Source: Elymus sibiricus
Lineage: Eukaryota; Streptophyta; Magnoliopsida; Poales; Poaceae
Direction of reading: 5' to 3'
Length of the DNA stretch: 64,000 bases
NCBI GenBank assembly: GCA_039707655.1
Contig: CM077666.1
Coordinates: 305,252,166 to 305,316,165 of the forward strand
In this document: piece after piece, positions 52,786 through 63,959 of the stretch
Numbering within the stretch: the stretch's first letter is position 1
How the letters are laid out: the number at the start of each line of letters is the position of its first letter
Made by a program: the position numbers and the translations under genes
The notes under the pieces: model-generated
What the model saw: only the letters and a program-made list of their open reading frames with translations
The model's database searches: none
Told to the model about the DNA's origin: nothing

Positions 52786-52792
<7 letters not shown>

Positions 52793-52822
<30 letters not shown>
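52793..52822. repeat. (TA)n microsatellite
   Basis: About 15 TA units. Confidence 0.9.
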
Positions 52823-52829
<7 letters not shown>

Positions 52830-52906
52830 TTTAATAACATTGTCAATGTTACAGGTTATGAATGATTCAAAGTCGGATGGCATACTTTACCAGTATCTAT
52901 TGTAAG

Positions 52907-53039
52907 CAGTGGCGAATCTAGGTAGAAAATGGAGGGTGGGCTCAAAGTTTACGCAAGCAAGGAAAATTTGCAGCTCTGGAAGGGGGGGGGGGGGGGGGGG
53001 CTCAAGCCTGTTAAAGCCCCCCGAGTAGATTCACCCCTG
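52907..53039. mobile_element. hAT-type MITE
   Basis: 133 bp, with CAGTGGCGAATCTA and inverted CAGGGGTGAATCTA ends and a perfect 8-bp duplication attgtaag (52899-52906 and 53040-53047). It contains a long G run (52982-53000). Confidence 0.8.
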
Positions 53040-53125
53040 ATTGTAAGCATCATCATCATTTGTTTTGGTAATAACATGACCATGCCTTGTTTTATACAGT
53101 GTGATTGCTGAATTTCTGATGCTAA

Positions 53126-53621
53126 GGCTATATTTGATAGCAAAGTATTTAAAAATTACAGAATTTTAACCTATAGCCGTTGCAGACTTGACAACCATGT
53201 CCAACAAACAGCTACATACATAAACTTGAACGGACATGCACAAAGCTAGCTTACCAAAAGTTGAGGCAGTTGAACTATCAGAAGCGGAGTTGCCGGGCGG
53301 CGCGTGGGGTGGAACATTCGGGCGTCTTCGGCGTCGGCCGTCGAGGGTCACCACGGGAAAGTCCACGACAATGCCGACAGTGCACCACGCGGCAAAGCTG
53401 AATTGAGGCAATTGTACCGTGGTTTGGCAAATACTCTAGTATTAAACCACAGTTTTTAAACGCAGCCAAACGACCCATCAAATAAAAATACAATAATATG
53501 AAAACTGTAATATTCTAAAAATACTTAAAAAATATTATCTCTGTACCAAAATATAAGACGTTTTTTAATGCTAAACTACCCTTAGAAACGTAGAGGGGGT
53601 CCTTTGCTATCAAATGGAGCC
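53126..53621. mobile_element. Harbinger/Tourist-type MITE
   Basis: The inverted ends are GGCT..ATTTGATAGCAAAG, with TAA duplications (53123-53125 and 53622-53624). 496 bp. A Stowaway-like half (ctgtaccaaaatataagacg near 53541) lies within it. Confidence 0.75.
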
Positions 53622-53949
53622 TAAGACTTATCAAACACACTACTTATTTGTAAAAATTGAATGACGCTGTGCTGATGTCATAGTTATGCATGAATGCATC
53701 AGGGTTATTTATCTCTAACTTCGCCCTTGACGGCGGGTTGGGAGAAGGGGATTACGCGAGCGTTTGTTCATGCAGCCCTAGCCAGCACATAACTAGCCAC
53801 AGGAATATCGAGAAGGTTCGTGGATGTAGGCGATCAGGCCTCCCTGTGACGCAAGGGATGACGCCAACCAGACGGAGAAAACGTGGCCAAAGGGGACACG
53901 CAAGCGCGACGAGCATCCGTGCGAGACGTGAGGTCCTCCGTCGTCCCCC

Positions 53950-54130
53950 AACCGACAACGGCAGTTACGGCACATAGACAAATGCTCTGGCTATGCGTGA
54001 TCCAATCGGAGCCGTCCACCACCCGAACCGACTCCGTCATCGAGAATCCACCAACCACCCTCCCTCTTATATACGCGTTCCCCCGCCCCCTCCTCTCCTG
54101 CTCCCATCGCCTGTCGCAGGCACCTTCGTT
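53950..54130 (+). promoter_or_regulatory. Promoter-like region with TATA box
   Basis: TATATA at 54068-54073 follows a GC-rich stretch and precedes a C/T-rich leader (ccccctcctctcctgctccc). A long AT-rich, intron-like stretch then ends in ttgattcag at 54465. This looks like a gene start, but I cannot identify the gene. Confidence 0.35.
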
Positions 54131-54437
54131 CCGTCGCGGGGATCGTGAGGTGCAAACTACTATCTACTTTCTCCTCTTACTTTAGATCTTCGAATTAGAA
54201 TCATTGATTGTGTGCTTCAGATTACTAGTATGGTTTGGTCGTGATTTGGTGGGTATGATTTCGCTTTTTAGCACAGCTAGATCTAGATCCATTATTTGAC
54301 ATCATTTTACGAATTCGACCTATTCTTTCTTTGTTAGTATAAGATTATGAATTCCTGGATTTTTGTCTTAAATTCCAAGTTCTTCTAAATTTCACGAATC
54401 AGGATTTCTAATTTTTCGTCGACGCCTATCAGATCTC

Positions 54438-54743
54438 ATGGGTTATATCTTCTCTTTGATTCAGGACGTTGTGTCATCCAAAGGCGTCGTTCCTGTGGTG
54501 GACGATTCGCCTCTCCAAATAAATGTCTGTCCCTTGAGCGAAGGGATTTGTGACCAGTTGCTTGTGACGGCTGAATCGGTTGATGCGTCAGATCCGTCAG
54601 TTTATGTCGTCTGCTTCCTTTTCGCATGCCGCTGTGGATGTTTATCTCCGGGCAACGCCGCCGCCGCTGGTTCATCTTCACTGGTTTATGATGCCCACGG
54701 CCAACGCCAACTGATATCTTTTCCAACGACGGTCGGTGGTTAA
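54438..54743 (+). CDS. Unidentified 101-aa ORF behind the promoter-like region
   Basis: This frame (MGYIFSLIQDVVSSKGVV..) begins inside the intron-like stretch and crosses its acceptor-like ttcag, so it may be fortuitous. No domain is recognised. It contains CRCGCLSPG and ends in SFPTTVGG. It could be a small protein, a coding exon of a larger gene, or untranslated first-exon sequence. Codon use is not decisive. I list it because it is the longest frame directly downstream of the TATA box. Confidence 0.2.
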   Translation: MGYIFSLIQDVVSSKGVVPVVDDSPLQINVCPLSEGICDQLLVTAESVDASDPSVYVVCFLFACRCGCLSPGNAAAAGSSSLVYDAHGQRQLISFPTTVGG

Positions 54744-56182
54744 GTTAAGCATGCTTTCTCGTCTCCGGCCACGGCGGCCAGAAGAAAACAGTCATCCGAT
54801 TTATGGTTCCTGTTTGCCGACCAGTGTTTCCTTTTGCTGACAAGATGATGCTTGCCTGTCTCCAAACATCACAGAAAGGTAATTGTGTTGGTAAGCTGAT
54901 GATGCGCATGTGAGCACGTGCGTATTGTACTACTTGATGTAGCAGTACATTGGTAGGGTAGGACGGCCTTTGCCATGTCGGGTGCGCTCGCTTGGCAGGC
55001 CACAAGACAATAAAAAGTATATTTGGTGGTGTTTGCGGGGTGGAGATCGCACGGGGAACTATCTATTTGTTCTATCTTGCCCGGGTTCTCCACCCTGCCA
55101 TGGTGTCTCTGTCCTTCTCCTGCGTTGTTGATTCCGCGACATCATCTGAAGTGCACCACGATCCTACATATACATAGCAAGTATGTCGACAGGCATGGAC
55201 GCGACGGTAACTACGTTCTGAAGATCAATCTAACCACGCACGAAGGTACATCTAACCGCTTCTTTCGTCCTTATATCAATTTAAATTTGATGAAGGGACC
55301 TCGAAACATTACTGCTTCTCTTAAGGTTCAACCTGAACTGACCAAGTTGTCGATCTAAAATTTCATGTGCACATCATCTCAACTAAAAAAATAACCGTAC
55401 ATTGTGGACCTTTAATTTGATACAAGGTTGATCATACCCTTAAATTTTGTACCCTTGCACCCCAAGAATGAAAATAGGGAAATTCCCACGAGCAAACCAT
55501 CTACTTACGCAACACAGGCCCAAGTAATCCCGAGAATTTTTAGTTCCTCTGCATATTTATTTTATCTTACCATGCTGTGTCCATAATCTTGTGGTCCTAA
55601 GAAGCGAGTTGCTTGTTCTACTCGGTCCTTGTTGTATTCAACTATTTCCTGTTGGTTACCTTGATATTAGCAGTTCTGTATGTACCATTGAAGGACTGAG
55701 TTCTTTTTGTACAATTGTTAGTCTTCGATATTTATTTGTATTTTAGTTGAGTAGAGGACTGGAGCTTGTCCAGATGTTGCTGCTGCATCATACTACCTCG
55801 GTGAGAAGTTGGATTCGTGTTTGAGGGTTACTGGAGTCAGCTCGTCATATCTAATGAAGTTGCAGACAAAGTTATGATTGTGAATGCCATTTTCGCTCTC
55901 GAGAAACCTGAATTGAAGAATTAAATTGTTCATGTTATATTCTGTGAGGTTCTGGTGCTGCACCGAGGAAGCCTGGTTAGTTGGGCAAAGTTCGCTGATT
56001 GCCTGCTTAAATTGCATTTTTCTTTGTAAGATTAGAGAATCCAGCGCAAGGTTTTTCGTAGCTTAAAATCTGTCTTTTTCTATGAAGACTGACTTATTAT
56101 GAACAGTTCTTTTGAATTCTTATTTTCATGCTTCCATTTTCTTCTAACAAGAATTGGATAAATGTCGTTCTAATTTATTTTT
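54744..56182. other. No confirmed gene
   Basis: Frames of 60-110 codons exist (for example 55023-55358, with HGRDGNYVLKINLTTHEG), but none shows a domain I recognise. It may be the transcribed continuation of the 54-kb promoter-like region. Confidence 0.3.
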
Positions 56183-56448
56183 AGTAAGCAGGCTATTTCA
56201 AATTGGCTGAATGTCGTTCAAGTTCGATTGGATTGGAGAATCTTGGAGCTCTGCATGGCCGGTCTGAAATGGCTTGGATCTGAATATTTTGATTTTTATG
56301 CTAACATTTGTCTAAAAGAATGTGATTAACAAATTTAATTATAGTAAGCAGGCTTATCCAAAGTGGATGGATTTGTCATTCAAATCCGATTGGATTGGAG
56401 AATCTTGGGGCTGTGCTTGAATCTCGAATGGCTTGATCTGAATATTTT
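56183..56448. repeat. Two-copy direct repeat, period 160 bp
   Basis: agtaagcaggct..gattggattggagaatctt..ggcttg.atctgaatatttt occurs at 56183-56290 and again at 56343-56448 with moderate divergence. Confidence 0.8.
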
Positions 56449-56861
56449 GTCAACTTAAAAGATTAAAAGATGAATATGAATATGAATAAATAGTGGATCT
56501 TTAGCTCTGAACTGGAAAGAGCATTCCAGCAAACAAATTGCTGGGAATGATGGTTCGACTCCATCAAGATCCTTTTTTCCGTTTTGGAGTACACTCAGTT
56601 GAGAGGAGTGCATTTTCAGTTCTGTACCATGAGCCAGGATTGATGAAAATTTAAATAAGCACTACTTTTTTTTTTTGGTGAATAACGAGCATCCTGAAAT
56701 GTTTCAACTTCTGTTCTTCGGGGCCATGATTGTATTTGCAGGTCCAACGAACCGGGACCATTCAGAGCTATGGTTACAAGTCTTCTGAGTCGCTAGAAGG
56801 ATGCGCCTCCAAGCCCGAAGAGCTCTACGGGCAGAATTACACTTCAAAAGACCTTGAAAGT

Positions 56862-57096
56862 GAACCAATACGTGGTTGGATGGTTAGAGGGACAGTGGTA
56901 TCCTCAGCCTATCAGGATTAAGTTTTGGTGTTGTCGACGACGAGGCGACTACGGTAAATCTCAAGATGATATGCCGGCTCAATCTCTCGAAGGTGCTCAT
57001 AAAGATAGAGGGTGCGTGTGTTTGTTTATAAGGATGAATGTATCATGAATGTATGCGTATATGTATGAGCACTTGCGTCTGTACTGTGTTAGAAAA
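56862..57096 (+). mobile_element. SINE of tRNA origin, internally shortened
   Basis: A box-A-like ggttagagggacagtgg lies near 56882-56898, followed by a remnant of the box-B part. The body gtcgacgacgaggcg..tctcaagatgatatgccgg ends in an A-rich tail (57091-57099). The target duplication agaccttgaaagt (56849-56861) and agactttgaaagt (57099-57111) has one mismatch. Confidence 0.75.
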
Positions 57097-57111
57097 AAAG
57101 ACTTTGAAAGT

Positions 57112-57580
57112 TTCTCCGTGAGGATTCATTTCATCGTCGTCTGTAGCGTCATTTCATCGTGGCCCGTAGGCGTGGGAAATACCGTTGAGGCGGGCGGCAC
57201 ATGCCATGCAATCTGTCAACATCTTTTTATGAACGGAAGGCCCTCTTTGATTGAGTTGCTGGGTTCGCCTAATCTCTAGGAGGATCTGCCGTTGTCGGGA
57301 TGGTTCGACCTCCTCCCCCATGTACGACACCATCGACCTAAAAACTCCCAGCCTCGCACCAGCCTAAAATAAAAACTTACCAGCCGAGCCCACTTACAAG
57401 ATCCATCGCCAACTCAGCCCACGAACGAGATCCACGAACCAAAAAACTCTTGCGTGAGAAACACGATCGCGCACCAGCCGAAGAAAATCGTTAGACTCAA
57501 TCCATGAACGAGGTCTTTGACAAAAAAGAAAAACCACGTCCATGCCAAACAAAGAAAACACGTACGAGCTCTAACACCCC
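57112..57580. other. Intergenic, no gene seen
   Basis: A/C-rich DNA near 57380-57500 repeats the phrase 'gagatccacgaac/gatccatgaacgag'. Nothing else is recognised. Confidence 0.4.
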
Positions 57581-58150
57581 CTCCCCACCCCATGATCTCC
57601 CTGCCCCTCCTCTCCCTCTCGCCGCTCTTTCTTCTCGAGCCCAAGCCTAGGGTGCGGCGCCGCCTACATAGCTTGGATCCCGTTGCTTCCAGCGCCGCCA
57701 ACCCCAGCCCCACCACGCTGCTGCGGCGGTGGTTGCTGCCTAATAGTAGCGCCCGCTGGATCTAACCTGGAGCTGGAGGAGTGGCGCCTGCGCCGCCTGG
57801 GCAAGGAGTCCGTGGTGGGCTCCGAGAGCCATCTGGACCGCCTCAAGGCGTTCGCTAGATCGACGCCATGGGACGCAACCGCGGTCCTGCTCGACCTCCT
57901 CGCTCGCGCTGCCGGTTGATTGATCAATGGGGGCGGACGGCCGTGACAACGACGTGCCTGCTTCCTGCCCCATGGCGGCCTCCCAGCGCTCATTGGCGGG
58001 GAGTTGGCGGCCCCGCCCGCCGTCCAAGAAGGTGCTCACCTCCACTGGATCGACGCCGCCGACCTCGGCCCTACTCTGAACGCCGCATCCCCGGCCTACT
58101 CTGTCTTCACCTGTCGATGCGCCTGTGCTCTGACCCTCCCTGACCCCCCT
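57581..58150 (+). other. GC-rich gene-like stretch without a recognisable product
   Basis: Strong GC enrichment and a C/T-rich leader resemble a grass first exon. The best frame (57683-57919, with LELEEWRLRRLGKESVV..HLDRLKAFARSTPWDATAVLLDLLARAAG) is only 78 codons and stops before any splice site I trust. It may be a gene fragment or a pseudogene exon. Confidence 0.25.
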
Positions 58151-61100
58151 CCCAGCAAGTAGCGGAGTCTTCCTCCTTGACGGTTCGCAAACAATCAACC
58201 CAAATAGGTATTATTTTTGTTTGATTGTTTTGGAAGTATTCGCTCTTTGTCAAATCGGATTAGTGAAGTCTGCTTGTGTCTATTTACACTTGGATATTTT
58301 GTTGTACTTTTTCCCTGAGATAAGCGAGCATGAGTAATAGATGACCAACGGTAATTAATTACAGTTTTTTGCTCGACGGGCTTATCGAGTTGTAGGACTG
58401 AGTACAATGTTACCAGGGCACGTAAATGGGGATTGAGAGAATAGGTGCAACGGAAGTCGATTACAGGCTGGTAAACAACATGCTATTCAGAGTTCGGGCT
58501 TCATGTGCACCTTTGCTCCTGATAATGTTCCCTTGGCATGGGACTGTTCATAATCCGCGAGCCAGGGCCTTCGGTAATAAATGGTGGCCAAGAAAAGGTG
58601 ACTGGCGGGAGCTCTTCTGATCTCATCTGTAAATATGTAGAACCATAAAAAATGTTTTGTTTGCAGAGCTGAAGGTATGAAATATTAGGAGCACGATACC
58701 ACTGAGGACTAGCCACGTGGTACCAACAAGCAATTGGAGTTAAATGGCGGGCAGAATCTACCCAGTAAGGCCATTTGTTTTTTTTGATGGATTTTTGTAA
58801 CTCAGATTTGTGGTGGTGATCAATAATACAAACAATATCCGCATGTGAGCCCATATAGTGTTCCTGCATGGAAAAGTTCATACATAATTCAGTTAATACG
58901 AATATATGAAGTGTAGGCCCATGTTTTTGTCACCATCCAACTTCTAGACACACATTGAACACTTTTTTGTTTAGTTCAAGATGATTCATAGAGCATCTCA
59001 AAACAAAAAGATGGTTCAAAGAGAGAACATGGATTTGAAAGATATGATTGTTTGCAAGTTAGAAACAAACTATGACTAAGCTACATTTAATATATTTTTT
59101 CTGAAGCCATCAAGGTGCAAAACATACGCCCTCTGTAATCACTAGAAGGCTAATGCTAAAGTCTGCATCCAAATGATTGATGTATCTACAATATATGTTT
59201 TTAGTGATTTTTCAGGGAGCATGCCCGTATAATGTTGAATCATATTACTCACTTGAATATGGCTTTGGTTAACAATACAAAAGATGGCGAGCATGAGCAT
59301 GCGGTTTGCCCTTGTGTGAGTTGTCAACAGTGATGACCGGGTGGTGTCCGGAGGTCATCCTTGCTCGATTTGGGCATTGATGGTTTTCGTAGCTTCATAT
59401 GGAAGTCGTCGGCGATGAGCCAATGATGATCCAGTGAACTGAGTTACATCGGGTTGGGTTGAGTGTGTATTATGTTCACCCTCATCTCATGCTATTTCAA
59501 TATATTTTCTCTTGTTAAAAAAAGTTACCTTCAGTAGAGTACATGGATCTTTACCTGAACTTTACAGTGACACATCACAAATGAACACCGTTCATCTATC
59601 TATTAATGTTGCACATTGTGGTCTGTAGTTTCATATATTATGTATATAGGTGATTGGTTTACTCAGTAGGTGAGTAGCAAATTCATGAATATGTATTCAA
59701 GGACTGTGGTTCAACTATGCAATTGAACTGTACCTTAGCTATATGATCAAAGGAGTGCATGAATATTGATTTAAGTGCGACAACTACTTCTCTATTAAGG
59801 GTATTTGATGGCTTTGGGTCAAGTTCAGTGTTCTTGGGAGTGTTTATTTGAAATATTGCAGCGTGGTAATCAGTTACTTTCATGTCAGTTTTATCTTCTC
59901 TGACAAACCAATTGTATGCCTCTAATTCCATGACTGAGTCTTTTCTGAGCAAGTAGGCTAAATGAGTTTATAACTTAATTCTAGAATGTCATCTCGATGT
60001 AGCTATATCTTTAGATGCTGGTGCATCTTTACCATGGATTGAAACAACTTGATTCATAGGTCATGTCATGCTCCTGTGTACTACCAAATGCCCTTTTGAT
60101 TCACATCCAATGAGGTGTCTTGGACCGATAACATTTTGTTCTCCATATGTGTGAGCATTTCTGCTATGGACCCTCTATGTTTAATTAAGTGATAACATTA
60201 TTTGTTTGAAGAATGTAATTTGTTATGATGACCCCGCCGTGTATAACTGTTATTAGAGAGAACAACATTTGTTTCTTTCATATCAAAGGTTCGTGTTACT
60301 GTTTTTTTTGTGAGAAACGGTTTGTGTTACTGTTGTGTATGTCTATTAGTAGTAAAAATTTAAGGTAGTGACAACTGACCTCAAATATCTTTTGCAGTGT
60401 AGGTCGATGTCAAGCTTGTGTATTCGTTAGGATATTAGAAGGTTTGACTCAATTGTATTCCGTGCATGTTAACAGAAATTTCATCTTCTTTTCAATATTT
60501 CCTAGCAACCCCTTTTTCTGTTTCCGGGGTTCCCCTTTATAAGTCTATCATTCTTCTGCCATTAGCTCCTGCCCTGCATCTTCAACTTATGTTTCTTTTT
60601 GTCTGTTTGTTTTCATTGGTTATCTAAGGTGAGCATCAATAATAGTTTAGAACATGTAGTTCCAGGCAATTACTAGCCACTCCTGGTGACATGCCCATGA
60701 CATGACGGAACAAACTAATGAATTTCCAACTAACGAAATTTAAAAGCCACAAGAAGATTGAGATGTCATTCAGTTGCATCGCGCGGTGAGATCAAAGGAG
60801 ATTTTTGCGAGTTTTATTTTTTTCATATCACACGAATTGGTTGGTAAACGAAATATATATTCTAACACTGGTTCTATAATCCTTCTTTATGATGCTCTTT
60901 CATTTCTTTTATTTAAGATTCATTATTATTCTGTGTACATATTTTGATAGGATGTCAAATAGTCGAGGTTTAATCTATATTCTGTATTAAGTCGGATCTC
61001 CAAGAAATTGTGACATGTGTGCAACACATAGATGCTTCGACTTTATCATAGATGACAAAAATATTTGAGGTATAATATAGTTTCATATTGCTGATTTAAC

Positions 61101-61417
61101 GGCGGAGCAGTTGGAGTGGTCATATCTGTTGGCCGATTTGGAGGGGAGTAGAACAACGGCAAGCAACAAAGAGGGGACTGGTTCAACATCAGCCAGACGG
61201 ACTGGTTTGAGCTCCTCCATGCCTCCCTGAATTGCTTGTGAGTCCTAGAGGTTTAGAAGAACACCAGAAAATTTTCCAGGTTTTGAATGCTAATACGCAT
61301 TTCTAAGTTATACTCCCTCAGTCCGGAAATACTTGTTGGAGAGGGAGCATAGTGCAAGCAGTTAAGTTGGCTTGAACTTTCCTGTACAACTGAAGGTCCT
61401 TCTCGAGTGTGTGCAGC
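58151..61417. other. AT-rich intergenic region, no gene seen
   Basis: No frame above 130 codons and no domain. ..atattttctcttgttaaaaaaa at about 59497-59524 looks like the poly(A) end of a truncated plus-strand LINE. A Stowaway-like stub (ctccctcagtccggaaatac) lies at 61315-61340. Confidence 0.5.
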
Positions 61418-62975
61418 TGATACGTCTCCGACGTATCTATAATTTTTGATTGTTCCATGCTATTAAAATATCATTCTTAGATACTTTGTATGCAATTTTA
61501 TATCATTTTTGGGGACTAACCTATTAACTCAGTGCCTAGTGCCAGTTGCTGTTTTCTGCTTGTTTTTGGTTTTACAGAAAATCTATACCAAACAGAGTCC
61601 AAACGCTACGAAACTTTTTGACGATTTTTTTATGGACAAAAGAGACCCTAGAAGCTTCGGGGGAGGACCAGAAGACCTACGAGGAGACGACAAAGCAACA
61701 GGGCGCGCCCTGGGGGGTGGTAGGCGCGCCCTGATGCCTTGTGGGCCCCTCGCAACTTCGTCTGACCTAATTCCAGCGGTATAAATTCCCAAATATTCCA
61801 AAACCCCTAGAGAGCCACCTGAAACAATTTTTCCGCCGCCGCAAGTCTCCGTTCTTCCGCGATCCCATCTGGAGGCCTTTTCCGGTACTCTGCCAGAGGG
61901 GGAATCGATCACGAGGGCTTCTACATCAACCTTGCTGCCCTTCCGATGATGTGTGAGTAGTTCACCACAGACCTACGGGTCCATAGCTAGTAGCTAGATG
62001 GCTTCTTCTGTCTTTTTGATCTTCAATACAATGTTCTCCATGATCTCCATGGAGTTCAATTCGATGTAATCTTCTTTTGCGGTGTGTTTGTTGGGATCCG
62101 ATGAATTATGGGTTTATGATCAGATTATTCATTGAAAGTAATTGAGTCCTTTCTGAACTTTATTATGCATGATTATTATAGCTTTGTATTTCTCTCCGAT
62201 CTATTTGTTTGGTTTGGCCAACTAGACTGATTTATCTTTAGTGGGAGAGGTGCTTTGTAATGGGTTCAATCTTGCGGTGTCCTCACCTCGTGACAAAAGG
62301 GGTAGCTAGGCACGTATTTGTATTGTTGCCATTAAGGGTAAAACGACGGGGTTTAATTATATTGCTTGGTTTTATTCTGTCTACATCGTGTCATCATACT
62401 TCATTCATTACTCTCTTTGTTATGAACTTAATACGTAGAGAGGCAAGCATAGAAGCGCTCTCGAAGTGGAGTAATAGTAGTAGATGCAACATCGTTTCGG
62501 TCTACTTGTCACGGATGTGTTGCCAATATACATGATCATTGCCATGAATAACATCATAACTATGCGCTTTTCTATCAATTGCCCAACAGTAATTTGTCTA
62601 CCCACCGTATGCTATGTTTCGAGAGAGAAGCCTCTAGTAAAAACTATGGCCCCCGGGTCTACTTTAATCATATTACTAAAACCAAAAATACCTTGCTGCA
62701 TTTTTACTCTTTTTATTTTACTTTGCAATTTATATATCTACCACTATCAGATTTGATCCTTGCAATTAACGAGTTCAAGGGGATTGACAACCCTCTTGCC
62801 CGCGTTGGGTGCAAGTATTTGCTCTTGTGTTTGCAGGTACTGCTTACTAGGAATTTGCGTGGTTCTCCTATTGGTTCGATAACCTTGGTTCTCTACTGAG
62901 GGAAATACTTATCGGCTACTATATTGCTTCACGCTTCCTCTTCGGGGAAAATCCCAACGCAGCTCACAAGTAGCA
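61418..62975 (+). repeat. 5' LTR of gypsy element C
   Basis: 1558 bp, TGATACGTCTCC..CACAAGTAGCA. The left flank gcagc would be the target copy, but its partner is outside the window. Confidence 0.85.
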
Positions 62976-62986
62976 GAAAGAATTTC

Positions 62987-63004
62987 TGGCGCCGTCGCCG
63001 GGGA
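62987..63004 (+). other. Primer-binding site of gypsy element C
   Basis: TGGCGCCGTCGCCGGGGA, 11 bp after the LTR. It differs from elements A and B by one base (T to C), which should weaken pairing with tRNA-Asp slightly. Confidence 0.8.
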
Positions 63005-63139
63005 GACATCATCAAATACCTATAGGTTCCTTCACACAAATTATCATCTACTTGTTCTACTTTTTAGTTGCTTTTACTAGTCTCGTTAAAAAAAATCAAA
63101 AACACAAAAATATTTTACTTGCTTGCTTGTTTTGCCACC

Positions 63140-63959
63140 ATGTCTAGTTCTTCACTTGTTACTTGTACCCCTGAAAATGAAGTGCTAAATTTTAAACAAA
63201 GGGGAGGAGAAAGTTTAAAAGATGCTTGGTATAGGATTTGCGATGCTCAAAATAGATCTACCCGTAAGCAATCCACTACCGTTCTTCTTCGCAATTTTTA
63301 TGTGGGTGTTACTACTTGGTATAGATTTGTGCTAGACACTATTACTGGAGGGAACTTTCTAAGTAGTCACCCTTGGGATGCTTTTAATGCTATGGGGAAT
63401 CTAGTAGGATCACCACCTATTACTATTAATGAAACAACATTGACTCTGGAACATGTTATGCGAAGGTTAGAAGCTATTGAAAATAAAATGCCTACTATTG
63501 AACATATTGAGAATCTAGACAAAAAGGTCCACAATCAAGTTACTCAATTTGGCTCAAAGGTTGGAACCACATTAAAGATGCTAAAGGAAAAAAGAACCAA
63601 TAATTAATGAAAGAGTAGAACAAAGTCCCATTATAATTGATAAATTGGAAGAAATTATCAATAATTTGGGTTCAACTTTTTCTTCCGTTAAAACTATTGA
63701 AAGGACTACTCCTAATAAGAATTCTAAGTTTATATATGTTCCTAAAACTAAAGGTGCTCCGTCTAGTAAGGAAAATGAGGATCTTAAAATGATTAGCGTG
63801 CACCCCAACTTCATTGATATGATAAAGGAACCTATTACTAAAAACAAATTCCTCAACTTTGTTCCTAGGAGTGTGATTATTAAAAATATGTATGCCAAAC
63901 CTCCTAGGAAGCATGGATGTAGAATTGAGGAGTTAGAAACGAAAGATGACAATACTTGA
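63140..63959 (+). pseudogene. Gag-like ORF of gypsy element C with a frameshift
   Basis: The frame that includes MSSSSLVTCTPENEVLNF (start about 63140) carries a retrotransposon gag signature, with FKQRGGESLKDAWYRICD followed by LLRNFYVGVTTWYRFVLD. This matches the F..L..ESL.DAW..F / L..FY.GL pattern of Athila-type gag. It then shows a Leu/Glu/Ile-rich coiled stretch (VMRRLEAIENKMPTIEHIE). At an A6 run (63588-63593) the frame shifts by one base. The first frame stops at 63605, and the second continues (63645-63959) to TGA before the zinc knuckle. Gag would form the particle and bind RNA. The upstream in-frame ATG at 63068 adds a Lys-rich leader I regard as untranslated. A one-base difference could also be a sequencing error. 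Confidence 0.6.

Noticed and set aside
56862..56940. A functional tRNA gene
   Set aside because: Only a box-A-like segment and a decayed box B are present and there is no cloverleaf. It is the head of a SINE.
57683..58198. A complete gene in the GC-rich block at 57.6-58.2 kb
   Set aside because: Frames are short and overlapping on both strands, no domain or trusted splice sites are seen, and no continuation is found downstream.
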